DNA from: Rickettsiella endosymbiont of Rhagonycha lignosa
GTDB lineage: Bacteria > Pseudomonadota > Gammaproteobacteria > Diplorickettsiales > Diplorickettsiaceae
Assembly: GCF_964031165.1 (NCBI RefSeq)
Contig: NZ_OZ035011.1
Coordinates: 1,602,001 to 1,666,000 of the forward strand
Length of the DNA: 64,000 nt
Reading direction: 5' to 3'
In this document: piece after piece, positions 16,093 to 26,254 of the stretch
Position numbering within the stretch: position 1 is the first letter of the stretch
Layout: each line of letters opens with the position of its first letter
Notes under the pieces: model-generated
The model's database searches: none
The model's input: the letters and a program-made list of their open reading frames with translations, nothing else
What the model was told of the DNA's origin: nothing
Program-made: the position numbers and the translations under genes

Positions 16093-17523
16093 TTATTTTG
16101 TAAGAAAAAAAGCAAAAGGCCTTTTTAAGGCTGTAAATAGTGAAGAGATGCGTAATGCAGCACCTAATTCACGACTTGGTCGACCTAAACGTAAATTATT
16201 TTCAATTTGCTCTAGAGAACAATTTTTGGTTTCTGGAACAATAAAGTAAATAAAAATCCAACCTAACACGCATAGAAATGCATATAACCAAAATGTATGA
16301 CTTGTACCTATAAATTGAATTAAGGTCAAAAATGTCATTGACACCAGCATATTAAAACCCCAGCTTGCCGAAATAGCTAAACTGGCACCTACGCCTCGAA
16401 TATTTAATGGAAAAATTTCCGAAATAATGAGCCACATTATTGGACCTAAGCTCATTGCAAAACTGGCAATATAAATAACCATACTTGCTACAGCTACCCA
16501 ACGTAATGACGTTAATGCAGGAAAATAAAAAGCTATTCCCAAAATAAGCAAACTAATAAACATACCCAAAAGGCCATAAAGTAATAAAGGACGGCGCCCC
16601 CAACGATCAATGAGAGGTAAGGCTATAATAGTAAATAATACATTTATTATTCCGATACCTAAGGTTGCTAAAATAGCATTGCTGACATATTTAAAACCGG
16701 CCATTTGTAAAATGGTTGGTGCATAATAAATAATGGCATTGATTCCTGTGACTTGCTGAAAAAAACTTAAACCTAAACTAATAAAAAGAATAGGGCGTAA
16801 CCATTTTGCTAATAAAAGACGATGTGTTCCCTTTTCAACTTCTACAGTTTGACGAATTTCGTCGAACTCATTATTGATATTTTCCCCATGACGCAAATGC
16901 TTTAAAACTGCACGGGCTTTTTGATCCCATCCCTTCAAAATCATCCATCGAGGACTTTCTGGCAAATAAATAGTTCCTAATAATAAAATAATAGCTGGAA
17001 CAACGCCTAAGCCTAACATCCAGGACCATTGTCCAGTGACAGAAAAGTAATAATTAATTAAATAAGAGAAAACGATTCCTATGGTAATCGCTAATTGATT
17101 CAAGGAAACCAACATACCCCGGATACGTTTTGGAGCAATCTCTGCAAGATAAAGCGGTGCGGTAAATGAACCTATACCTACAGCCACGCCCAATATAATT
17201 CGACCTATCACTAAGGTAACTAAATTGGGTGAAAATGCAGTAACTAAAGAACCTACAATAAACGTGAGGGCGGTAAAAACCAGTACTTTACGTCGGCCAA
17301 ATAAATCACTTATTCGACCGCTTACACCTGAACCTATTAAAGCACCGAATAAAACGGCGCTAACAACCATTTCAATTTGAAAATTAGTTAAGAAAAAATC
17401 TTTTTTAATGAATAAAATAGCACCGGAAATAATTCCCGTATCATAACCAAATAACAATCCTGCTAAAGCCGCAAATCCAGAAATGGTATAAATCAACCAA
17501 TTTGGGTTTGATACTTTTATCAT
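16093..17523 (-). CDS. MFS sugar:proton symporter (XylE/GalP/AraE type)
   Basis: Inner-membrane sugar importer with 12 helices and 476 residues. Sugar-porter motifs are clear: GYDTGIISGAILF in helix 1, SDLFGRRKVL, PESPRWM at the end of helix 6, FQQVTGINAIIYYAP in helix 7, IDRWGRRPLL and PETKNCSLEQIE after helix 12. Substrates of this family are neutral aldoses (glucose, galactose, xylose, arabinose) rather than uronates. This matters for reading the cluster: the imported molecule is probably a free sugar. The SDR gene follows immediately. Confidence 0.93.
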   Translation of the reverse strand: MIKVSNPNWLIYTISGFAALAGLLFGYDTGIISGAILFIKKDFFLTNFQIEMVVSAVLFGALIGSGVSGRISDLFGRRKVLVFTALTFIVGSLVTAFSPNLVTLVIGRIILGVAVGIGSFTAPLYLAEIAPKRIRGMLVSLNQLAITIGIVFSYLINYYFSVTGQWSWMLGLGVVPAIILLLGTIYLPESPRWMILKGWDQKARAVLKHLRHGENINNEFDEIRQTVEVEKGTHRLLLAKWLRPILFISLGLSFFQQVTGINAIIYYAPTILQMAGFKYVSNAILATLGIGIINVLFTIIALPLIDRWGRRPLLLYGLLGMFISLLILGIAFYFPALTSLRWVAVASMVIYIASFAMSLGPIMWLIISEIFPLNIRGVGASLAISASWGFNMLVSMTFLTLIQFIGTSHTFWLYAFLCVLGWIFIYFIVPETKNCSLEQIENNLRLGRPSRELGAALRISSLFTALKRPFAFFLTK

Positions 17524-17669
17524 AAAAAATAATCTCTTTTATGGCATTTATTCATCCGTACTTTACCCCTGTCACAACTAAAAGCAAGTCAAACGCTTAA
17601 AAAATGTAGTTTGATCGGTCAATTGTCAGTACTTTTATTACAGATTATTTCGACGTTTGGACACATTTT

Positions 17670-18533
17670 TCAGCCTAAATAACTAGGCTCAGGCAATCCT
17701 TTAATATTTGTTTCTACAGCGAAAAGCATCCCTGATTGAGGAGCATCAGTTAGCTGGGCTGCGGTTAAGCCTATAGAAGCAGATGTAATATATAAAGTTG
17801 TTAAATCTGCCCCCCCAAAACAACAACTTGTAGGTCTGGGTATTGGCATAGGGATAACACTATCGATCTCACCGGTGGGAGTATAACGGGTAATTTGCCA
17901 ACCATCCCAATGACAACTCCAAAGATAACCTTGGCTATCGACAGTAAGTCCATCGGGGAATCCTTCTTCTTTGGGAATTTGTGCAAATAAACGCATTTCA
18001 CCCAAACTTCCATCCTTGGGATCAAATTCATATTGATAAATTTGTCGGGCAGGCGAATCACAGATATACATTAGATTATTCTCTAAATTCCAAGCAATCC
18101 CATTACTCACTGTAAACCCATTTAGCATCTGCTTTACATCTCCACGATTTAAACAATACAAAGCAGCAATCGGGTGTTGTTCGGCGATATCTTTGGTACC
18201 AGCCCAAAATCTTCCTTGTCTATCACATTTACCATCGTTAAACATGACATTTTTTATTCCTTGTAAGGGGAAAGCAATGTTCTGTGTCGTACCCGTCATT
18301 GTATCAATAGTCACAAAACGATCGCTTAAAGCGGCTATTAATCCACCTTTAGAGCACCAAGCGATTGAACCAATTTCACTAGGCATAGCAAATTTATCTA
18401 AACTTTTATCTTGATTTAAACGATATAGGGTCGCAGCGACGATATCGACCCAGTACAGGCATTTTTCTAGGGGATGCCAAAGCGGCCCTTCACCTAATAC
18501 CATAATTTGTTGACATGCTACATTAACCTTCAT
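17670..18533 (-). CDS. SMP-30/gluconolactonase family sugar lactonase
   Basis: A six-bladed propeller hydrolase of 287 residues that opens aldonolactones. Metal-site segments are visible: LGEGPLWHP (first Glu), NDGKCDRQGRFWAGT, VSNGIAWN (Asn) and FPDGLTVDSQGYLW (Asp). The WVDIVAATLYRLN start and YITSASIGLTAAQ end are typical. It lies 7 bp from galM, the gene transcribed before it, and 146 bp before the transporter. It would hydrolyse the lactone made by the neighbouring SDR, giving the aldonate substrate of ManD. Confidence 0.9.
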   Translation of the reverse strand: MKVNVACQQIMVLGEGPLWHPLEKCLYWVDIVAATLYRLNQDKSLDKFAMPSEIGSIAWCSKGGLIAALSDRFVTIDTMTGTTQNIAFPLQGIKNVMFNDGKCDRQGRFWAGTKDIAEQHPIAALYCLNRGDVKQMLNGFTVSNGIAWNLENNLMYICDSPARQIYQYEFDPKDGSLGEMRLFAQIPKEEGFPDGLTVDSQGYLWSCHWDGWQITRYTPTGEIDSVIPMPIPRPTSCCFGGADLTTLYITSASIGLTAAQLTDAPQSGMLFAVETNIKGLPEPSYLG

Positions 18534-18539
18534 AAATTC

Positions 18540-19592
18540 TTACCAAGTTAATCGATAGATGGTTTCGTGTTGATATTTATCGCCTGGTAATAAAAAAGGC
18601 GAAGGAAACTCTGGGTATTTAACCGCACCAGGAAGATTTTGTGTTTCCATGCAAAAAGCTCCATAGCGTTGCGTGTGCAAACTTGAACTAATCGGATAAT
18701 CTTTCAAGCTATTGCTAGTATAGAATTGTAAACCCGGTTGTGTGGTAAACACTTCAAGTATACGTCCACTTTTGGGTTCTTTAATTTTTGCAACATATTG
18801 GGGTTGATGATTTATTACAGAAGATACTATATAACAAAGATCGTAACCGCCAATAGCAATCTCTTTAATTCGCTCACCGATTTGATGAGGCTCACGAAAA
18901 TCGAATGGAGTATCTTTAACTTCTGCTATTTTTCCCGTAGGAAGTAAATCTTTATCCGTAACAACATAACAATCAGAAAAAATTTGCAATATATGATCCA
19001 ATACGATCCCATTTCCTGCTCCAGCTAAATTCCAATAGGCATGGTTAGTCAAATCAACTGGCGTGGCTTGATCGGTTTCGGCTTGAAAGTTAATCTTCAA
19101 TTCGTTGTTTAGCGTTAAACTATATCTCACTTTAATGTCGAGATTTCCAGGATATCCTTGATCATTATCCTGACTTAGATAAAAAAAACTGACACTTATT
19201 TGATCTTCTAGATTTGCAACTTCCGCTCGCCAAACCTTTTTATCCAAGCCTTGTTCTCCTCCATGCAAATGATGTGCAAAATTTTTATTTTTACTTAAAA
19301 AATAATCTTTTTTTAGATAATTAAAATGTGCATTAGTAATACGATTAGCAACGCGACCAATTGTCGCTCCAAAATAAAATTCATGGTTTAAATAATCATC
19401 TAGGCAATCAAATCCCAAAGTTAATTCCTGCATCTTACCTTTTGAGTTCGGAACTTTTACTGAAGTTAAAGTAGCGCCATAATTTATAACACTGATACAC
19501 ATTCCATTTGGATTAGATAATGTATATTGCGTTATCAGTTGGCCATCAGGTAACTTACCAAAAATAGTCGATTCACAAACAATTTCTGGCAT
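18540..19592 (-). CDS. galM: Aldose 1-epimerase (mutarotase)
   Basis: Interconverts alpha and beta anomers of aldoses. Family landmarks: INYGATLTSVKVPN, TIGRVANRI, HHLHGGEQGLDKKVWRAE with a catalytic histidine, VDLTNHAYWNLAG with the second histidine, and a C-terminal glutamate in CMETQNLPGAVKYPEFP. The 350-residue length is normal. In this operon it would supply the anomer preferred by the sugar dehydrogenase. It lies 15 bp after kdgK. Confidence 0.93.
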   Translation of the reverse strand: MPEIVCESTIFGKLPDGQLITQYTLSNPNGMCISVINYGATLTSVKVPNSKGKMQELTLGFDCLDDYLNHEFYFGATIGRVANRITNAHFNYLKKDYFLSKNKNFAHHLHGGEQGLDKKVWRAEVANLEDQISVSFFYLSQDNDQGYPGNLDIKVRYSLTLNNELKINFQAETDQATPVDLTNHAYWNLAGAGNGIVLDHILQIFSDCYVVTDKDLLPTGKIAEVKDTPFDFREPHQIGERIKEIAIGGYDLCYIVSSVINHQPQYVAKIKEPKSGRILEVFTTQPGLQFYTSNSLKDYPISSSLHTQRYGAFCMETQNLPGAVKYPEFPSPFLLPGDKYQHETIYRLTW

Positions 19593-19607
19593 ATGAATTT
19601 CTTATCC

Positions 19608-20543
19608 TCAAAATAATTTTGGCATTATTGTTCGGGGAATAATAGCGCCTGGTTGAGTTATAACTTTTGCAGCGAGCTCATGGCCATATAGGCATGATTT
19701 GACCGGATCAAAACCTAATAGACGTGCCGCTAAATAAGCACTATTAAACGAATCTCCAGCCGCAGTGGTATCAATTATTTTATCCACTAAGCAGCTTGAA
19801 ACTCTCTGTTGATGATTAGCTGTAGCAACTAAAGCAGCCTCGGCTCCACATTTAACGACTATTTCGGACACTCCATTTTTGAGCAATCGTTGCACACAAG
19901 CCTCTGGAGTAGCATCAGCAAATACTAATTGATCGTCAATAAAAGTAGGTAAAGCAATATTTACATATTTTAAAAAAGCTTGAATCACTTTTTTTGCTGA
20001 CTCGGGACTAGGCCATAGTGAGGGTCGATAATTCGAATCAAAAATAATTTGTGCACCTGCTTGTTTAGCTTTTTGTAAAATATCTGCTAAATATTCTCGA
20101 CTCGCTGCATCGAGTATCGCTAAAGTAATTCCTGAAAAATAGAGATAATCCATACCTGCTAATTGCTGAGATAAATCGATTAGATTATCTCCTTTAAATA
20201 ATTCTCGCGCTGCCGATTCGGAACGATAAAAATAGAATTCTCTTTCCCCTTTATTATCGGTACGAATTAAATAAAGACCCGGTAATTTATTATTAATACG
20301 ACTAATTAAATCAGTTTTAAGCCCTTCTTTTTGCCAATCCAATAACATTTGATCACTATAGACATCCTGTCCTAAGGCGGTTACATAATGAATATCTAAA
20401 GCTTGGTTTTGTAATAATCTGCGCAAATAAATCGCAAAATTTAAGGTATCTCCCGCAAATGCAAGAGATAGTGAAGTGGGGGTTTGCTGTGATAATTCCA
20501 GCATTGCTTCTCCAATCACACCAATTTGCTTAATTTTAATCAT
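19608..20543 (-). CDS. kdgK: 2-keto-3-deoxygluconate kinase (PfkB family)
   Basis: Phosphorylates KDG to KDPG with ATP. PfkB fold: GEAMLELSQ near the N-terminus, LAFAGDTLNFAIYLRR, and the C-terminal DTTAAGDSFNSAYLAA with the catalytic aspartate. YFYRSESAARELF is characteristic of KdgK rather than fructokinase. It is the first gene of the minus-strand sugar operon; an AGAGGC ribosome site precedes ATG 20543. Its product is the substrate of Eda, encoded divergently across repeat copy C. Confidence 0.92.
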   Translation of the reverse strand: MIKIKQIGVIGEAMLELSQQTPTSLSLAFAGDTLNFAIYLRRLLQNQALDIHYVTALGQDVYSDQMLLDWQKEGLKTDLISRINNKLPGLYLIRTDNKGEREFYFYRSESAARELFKGDNLIDLSQQLAGMDYLYFSGITLAILDAASREYLADILQKAKQAGAQIIFDSNYRPSLWPSPESAKKVIQAFLKYVNIALPTFIDDQLVFADATPEACVQRLLKNGVSEIVVKCGAEAALVATANHQQRVSSCLVDKIIDTTAAGDSFNSAYLAARLLGFDPVKSCLYGHELAAKVITQPGAIIPRTIMPKLF

Positions 20544-20588
20544 AAGCCTCTTTATTTAGGTTATGTCTCAGACCGTATAGCTTCGCTA

Positions 20589-20715
20589 ATATACTCACAG
20601 CAATTGGGGTTTTGGCAAGGCGCCGCGAGAATGAAGCAACCGGAGTGTATTGGAATACATGAGGATTGCGAATTGAGCGGCAACACAGACAAAAATCCAA
20701 GTGCGAAGAGTATAT
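20589..20715. repeat. Dispersed ~125-bp intergenic repeat, copy C (best preserved)
   Basis: Eight-base perfect terminal inverted repeats ATATACTC (20589-20596) and GAGTATAT (20708-20715). The pairing continues imperfectly for about 27 bases through GCAaTTGG and its counterpart. The centre gtgtattggaatacat can form a hairpin. It lies between the divergent kdgK and eda genes, so their promoters are either inside it or squeezed beside it. Confidence 0.9.
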
Positions 20716-20768
20716 TTGCTTGGTAAAAAAGAGGAGAGTATTATGCACTATAACTTTATAGGACATCG

Positions 20769-21404
20769 ATGCTTACTTTAATTGATATTCTAGGCCAAAA
20801 TCGTATCATACCGATTATTGTAATCGATAAAGTTGAACATGCAATTCCTCTAGCTGAAATACTGCTTAAATCTGGATTTAAGGTTTTAGAAATTACCTTG
20901 CGCACGGCTTGCGCCTTAGCCGCTATCGAGAAAATAAATATTACCTTCCCTGAAGCTATAGTCGGGGCAGGCACTATTGTCGACGTTAAGCAATTCTCAC
21001 AGATAAAATCTGTAGGAGCAAAATTTGCGGTTAGTCCTGGTTTAAACAAGCACTTAGTGCTTGAAGCTGAAAAGCATAATATTCCCTACATGCCAGGTAT
21101 TGCTACCGTTAGCGAAGCACTATTAGCGCATCAGCTCAAGCTAAAATATCTTAAATTTTATCCTGCTGAAAGCATGGGTGGCATCAAAACACTGCGAGCT
21201 GTTGCAGAAATTTTACCTTTACATTTTTGTCCGACCGGCGGCATTCATGCTGATAATCTTCTTAACTATCTGAACTTGGCTTATGTTTCTTGTGTCGGTG
21301 GAACTTGGATAGCACCGCGCAAGCTGATTGCTAAAGGTGCATTTGACGAAATAGCTAATTTAGCTAATCAAGCTCAGAAAATTCTAACAACAATTTCCGT
21401 TTAA
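20769..21404 (+). CDS. eda: KDPG/KHG aldolase
   Basis: Class I aldolase that splits KDPG to pyruvate and glyceraldehyde-3-phosphate. Landmarks: VIDKVEHAIPLAEILLKSG, LEITLRTACALAAI with the catalytic glutamate, VGAGTIVD, LKFYPAESMGG with the Schiff-base lysine, and FCPTGGIHADN for phosphate binding. Length (211) is normal. It diverges from kdgK and completes the sugar pathway. The start at ATG 20769 has a TATAGGA upstream. Confidence 0.95.
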   Translation: MLTLIDILGQNRIIPIIVIDKVEHAIPLAEILLKSGFKVLEITLRTACALAAIEKINITFPEAIVGAGTIVDVKQFSQIKSVGAKFAVSPGLNKHLVLEAEKHNIPYMPGIATVSEALLAHQLKLKYLKFYPAESMGGIKTLRAVAEILPLHFCPTGGIHADNLLNYLNLAYVSCVGGTWIAPRKLIAKGAFDEIANLANQAQKILTTISV

Positions 21405-21488
21405 TAAAAAAGAAAAATTCAATAACTATTGATTAATCATTAAGGTCTACTAAACTTTTCTTAGATTTTCTTACGGATAATTAACTAA

Positions 21489-23255
21489 ATGGATATTAGA
21501 CAATTTCGAGCAGTAAAAACCCAGTTTGCAAAACTTCTTAGCTATTGTGTTTATTTTCTGTTGCTTATTTTTCCAAGCTTTGCATTAGCTGATGTCATCA
21601 GTTCACTCTCTCCAGGACAAGTACAACAACAATTACGAAATACAGTCAGTATCCAGCAAGCGGTCAGTGCAAATGGACCGGTTATCTCACCCATTGCAGC
21701 GGTGCCTATTCGTCCCGCTATTTCAGTACCGCCCAGTATGCGCAGACCTTTCGTTTTACGTTCTGTATGCATTAGCGGATCGACTGTTTACTCACAAACA
21801 AGTCTACAGGCTTTTTTCCGACCTTATCTCAATAAAAGAATCAGCTACCAAGAATTAGAAAAGATAAATCAGCAAATTACATTAAAATATTTAAAAGATG
21901 GTTATATTCTTACTCGAGCCACTTTACCAGTACAAAACTTGTCATCTGGATATGTTCATATAGAAATTTTAGAGGCTTATGTGGATCAGGTTAATGTTAT
22001 TGGTAAAACCCATGGTTTAGAAAACTATCTGGATAATTATGCTCTACAATTAAAAAAATCGCGTCCATTACGATTAAAAATTTTACAGCATTACATCTTA
22101 TTATTAAATCGCCTGCCTGGTGTTACAGCTACGTTAAAAAGAAGTCCTGAGTTAGCTAATTCTGGCGCACAAAATCTTACGTTTGTCATTAAACAACGTC
22201 GTTTTATTCCCAATGCCTTATTAAATAATAACCAAAACCGTTATTTAGGTGGACAAAATCTATTTTTAACAGCGAATATGTATTCCTTGTTGCAAGGAGG
22301 TGATTCAACTGTAGTAACGGCTGCAACTGCACCATTCGATCCAAAAGTTTTACAATATTATTATATATTACATAACTTCCCTATCGGGATTAATGGCAAC
22401 CATCTCGATATTTATACTGATTACACCCAAATAAAACCTAGTCTCAACATTCCACCCGCTAGTGTTGCCGGTAAAGCAGGAGAGCTAGGCGCTTATTTTT
22501 ATCATCCGTTTATTTTACAAACCAATGATAAATTAGAAGGACGATTAGCATTTGGTTATTATCGCAGCAAAACGTCTTCCTTTAATGGCGTAGCTAATGG
22601 TCCTGATGCTATCGTAAGACTCCCTTCATTACGCGCCAAAGCCATTTATGAACGTACTCGAACTCGATATTTTGATAGAATGGAAGCTGAACTAAGTCAA
22701 GGTATCCACATATTCGGAGCAAATACTGCACCGCCACCACCCCCAGGCATCCCTAATCCTTATGTTGGCTATACCAAATTTTATTATTATGTCACACATA
22801 TACAAAAGTTAACTAAATCCTTTTCGGTGCTAATAGACTCTATGGGGCAGTATGCTTTTAATCCGTTAGCCCCAGTGGAAAAAATTCCTTATGGTGGCGG
22901 CCTACCTTACGGACAGGCTTATGATCCTGGTGAAATTATTGGCGATCAAGGACTCATGGGTGGCTTAGAATTACGTTACAATACTTTTCCAAAATCATTC
23001 AACGCTATTCAATATTTTACTCGTTATGATATTGGTAAAGTCTGGAACAAAAATGTAGCTCCAGCTTTCTTTTTAAACAACATATACAGTGATGCTTCGT
23101 TAGCTGCTGGAATAAGATTATTGTTAAGTAAAGACTTTCGTCTGCAATTAGCTGTCGCAAGACCAATGACTAATCCGGTTCAAGCACAAGTAGAAAGTGG
23201 TCATAATGGTAAAAGTTTACGTTTCTTCTTCACTTTTAGCTATACACCATTTTAA
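21489..23255 (+). CDS. TpsB-type outer-membrane transporter (ShlB/FhaC/HecB family)
   Basis: Two-partner secretion translocator. A signal peptide (hydrophobic run to FALA near residue 35) is followed by a proline-rich linker, a POTRA_2 domain (about 90-165: FVLRSVCISGSTVYSQTSLQ to VHIEILEAYVD), a second POTRA-like segment and a C-terminal 16-strand barrel ending in FRFFFTFSYTPF, with a terminal aromatic as required for Bam insertion. The PRPTNP-like turn late in the barrel reads ARPMTNPVQAQ. No large TpsA exoprotein lies beside it; the nearest gene is a small collagen-like lipoprotein on the other strand. Partner and cargo are unknown. Confidence 0.88.
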   Translation: MDIRQFRAVKTQFAKLLSYCVYFLLLIFPSFALADVISSLSPGQVQQQLRNTVSIQQAVSANGPVISPIAAVPIRPAISVPPSMRRPFVLRSVCISGSTVYSQTSLQAFFRPYLNKRISYQELEKINQQITLKYLKDGYILTRATLPVQNLSSGYVHIEILEAYVDQVNVIGKTHGLENYLDNYALQLKKSRPLRLKILQHYILLLNRLPGVTATLKRSPELANSGAQNLTFVIKQRRFIPNALLNNNQNRYLGGQNLFLTANMYSLLQGGDSTVVTAATAPFDPKVLQYYYILHNFPIGINGNHLDIYTDYTQIKPSLNIPPASVAGKAGELGAYFYHPFILQTNDKLEGRLAFGYYRSKTSSFNGVANGPDAIVRLPSLRAKAIYERTRTRYFDRMEAELSQGIHIFGANTAPPPPPGIPNPYVGYTKFYYYVTHIQKLTKSFSVLIDSMGQYAFNPLAPVEKIPYGGGLPYGQAYDPGEIIGDQGLMGGLELRYNTFPKSFNAIQYFTRYDIGKVWNKNVAPAFFLNNIYSDASLAAGIRLLLSKDFRLQLAVARPMTNPVQAQVESGHNGKSLRFFFTFSYTPF

Positions 23256-23407
23256 TAACGGAAGAAAAATACAATTATATAGAATTTAAATTATTACGAG
23301 TTTCACATTTATTTTAGTTTAAGTACTTGTTGATATTATTTGTAAAAACCGGCAATCAAACGAAAAATTAAATAGCAAAACTCGTAAATAATTAATATTT
23401 TTAATTT

Positions 23408-23881
23408 TTAAAGTCTGAGTCCAGATATTATATTCCCTACGTTTACCGGTAGAGCTGGCAAGGCAGGTAAACCTGCTGGTAATGTAATACCAGGTAACGC
23501 GAATGCTCCGCCTGGTGTATTGATACCTAGTATCGTTCCATTGCTTTCCAATAACTGAACAGAATCAAGGCCCGTAAATCCTGCCGCTTCTAAATCAAGC
23601 ACATCGGCAGATGAAAGTGCACGCAGATTAACACCCTCTAAACCTGGTACAATTCCAGCCACATCGATACCGCTTGGACCGAGCACATCTAATAAGTTAG
23701 TCAAAGACCCAGTAGTAGTACCCGTAGCACCAGTACCTCCGGCAGCACCCGTAGCTCCTGTAGCACCAGCTGCTCCGAGGCCACTTAATCCACCACCACT
23801 ACCGCCGCCACAACCCGTTAATACAACAGAAGTCGCTAAAACCCCTGCAATTAAGTAAGCAGTTGTTTCTGATTTCTTCAT
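23408..23881 (-). CDS. Collagen-like lipoprotein
   Basis: Signal peptide with lipobox LTGC, so Cys24 would be lipidated. Directly after it comes a glycine-rich region (GGGSGGG), then GAAGATGATGAAGGTGATG, a collagen-type Gly-x-x run of about 10 triplets. A Leu-rich domain without charged clusters follows, ending in a repeated LPALPALPV motif. An AGGGAG ribosome site precedes ATG 23881. Collagen-like surface proteins in Legionella (Lcl) bind host glycans; whether this one does is unknown. It sits tail-to-tail with the TpsB gene. Confidence 0.75.
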   Translation of the reverse strand: MKKSETTAYLIAGVLATSVVLTGCGGGSGGGLSGLGAAGATGATGAAGGTGATGTTTGSLTNLLDVLGPSGIDVAGIVPGLEGVNLRALSSADVLDLEAAGFTGLDSVQLLESNGTILGINTPGGAFALPGITLPAGLPALPALPVNVGNIISGLRL

Positions 23882-24109
23882 ATGAAAACTCCCTTTAATA
23901 GCTATTAAAGAATAAAATAATGCACTTTATCGTAGGAGTTAAAGCAAATAGTGTCAAATTAGACTAATTATGTAAATTTTTTAGGCAAATAATCAAAATT
24001 GATTTTGTTTTTAAATAAAATTTGCGTTTTTGAAAAATACACTCTATTAAGTAAACCTTTAAAGCAATATGCGCTTAAAAGTTGGTAATATTTGAGACAT
24101 ATTCTCGGT

Positions 24110-24138
24110 TTTAGATTTGAGACTAAATTCGGTATAAT
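24110..24138 (+). promoter_or_regulatory. Sigma-70 promoter of the CADD-family gene
   Basis: A perfect -10 box TATAAT at 24133-24138 with TTTAGA at 24110-24115 as -35 (4 of 6 matches) and a 17-base spacer. The start would fall near 24145, about 28 bases before the ATG. Confidence 0.6.
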
Positions 24139-24172
24139 GTTTCACTCTAAACCAAATAAGGAGAAAGGCACT

Positions 24173-24904
24173 ATGACTATGCAAACAGTGGATAATACGC
24201 TTAATGATATTTTGCAAATCAATTACATGCAGCAACTTGATAGACAACTGAATGAAAACCATTTACTTAAACATCCTTTTTATCAAGCTTGGTCTGCTGG
24301 TAAGTTGTCATTAGACAATCTTCGCAATTATGCTTGTCAGTATTATCACCATGTGGATGCTTTTCCTCGTTATATCAGCGCCACGCATAGCAATTGTCAA
24401 AATTCTGAGGCACGAAAAGTATTATTAGACAATTTAAACGATGAAGAAGGGATGAATGGTCTCGATAGTCATCCGGTTTTATGGTTGCAATTTAGCAAAG
24501 GACTCGGTTTATCAGAAGCTGCCGTCATTAGCAGTGCACTTTTTCCCGAAACGAAACAATTCATTGATGAATTTATGGCTCTTTCACGTTCTTCTTATGC
24601 AGAAGGCTTAGGTGCTTTATACGCTTACGAACGTCAGATTCCGCAAACAGCTGCCAGTAAAATCACTGGATTGAAACAATTTTATGATATTGTCGATGAA
24701 GCTACCTTAAAATTTTTCTTAGTCCATCTTGAAGCGGATGTAGAACATGCCGAAGCCACTAAAACACTCATAAAAAATTTACCTATGGAAGAAAAATTAG
24801 CAGCAGAAAAAGCCGCTAAAAAAATAGCTAAATCGATTTGGGATATGCTAAGTGGTATACAAGCACGAACGATGACCAATGTTTGTGAGGCTACAGTAGT
24901 TTAA
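24173..24904 (+). CDS. CADD family protein, self-sacrificing p-aminobenzoate synthase
   Basis: Homologue of Chlamydia CADD, a TenA/PqqC-like di-metal helical protein that makes p-aminobenzoate for folate from one of its own tyrosines. The ligand pattern is visible: DEEGMNGLDSHP, AYERQIP, and FLVHLEADVEHAEA with His, Asp and His at the 0, +4, +7 spacing of CADD. The YACQYYHHVDAFPRYI segment is rich in candidate donor tyrosines. The start is ATG 24173 with AAGGAGA upstream; a longer frame to 24092 lacks a ribosome site and would overlap the promoter. The gene replaces pabABC in Chlamydia and Nitrosomonas. Confidence 0.85.
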   Translation: MTMQTVDNTLNDILQINYMQQLDRQLNENHLLKHPFYQAWSAGKLSLDNLRNYACQYYHHVDAFPRYISATHSNCQNSEARKVLLDNLNDEEGMNGLDSHPVLWLQFSKGLGLSEAAVISSALFPETKQFIDEFMALSRSSYAEGLGALYAYERQIPQTAASKITGLKQFYDIVDEATLKFFLVHLEADVEHAEATKTLIKNLPMEEKLAAEKAAKKIAKSIWDMLSGIQARTMTNVCEATVV

Positions 24905-24912
24905 TATCCATC

Positions 24913-24971
24913 CTAGAAATTTAATTAGAAGTTTATAAGTTGCATAGCAATTTATAAATTTCTAGTTTTTT
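24913..24971 (+). terminator. Rho-independent terminator after the CADD gene
   Basis: CTAGAAATTT (24913-24922) pairs perfectly with AAATTTCTAG (24956-24965), with an inner TTATAA/TTATAA and TTGC/GCAA arm, followed by a run of six T. Polarity fits the plus-strand gene; murA converges on it. Confidence 0.8.
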
Positions 24972-24976
24972 AATTA

Positions 24977-26254
<1,278 letters not shown>

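Noticed and set aside
20526-20766. Short frames overlapping repeat copy C
   Set aside because: Frames of 66 and 76 codons arise from the repeat itself, lack ribosome sites and are not preserved in the other copies.
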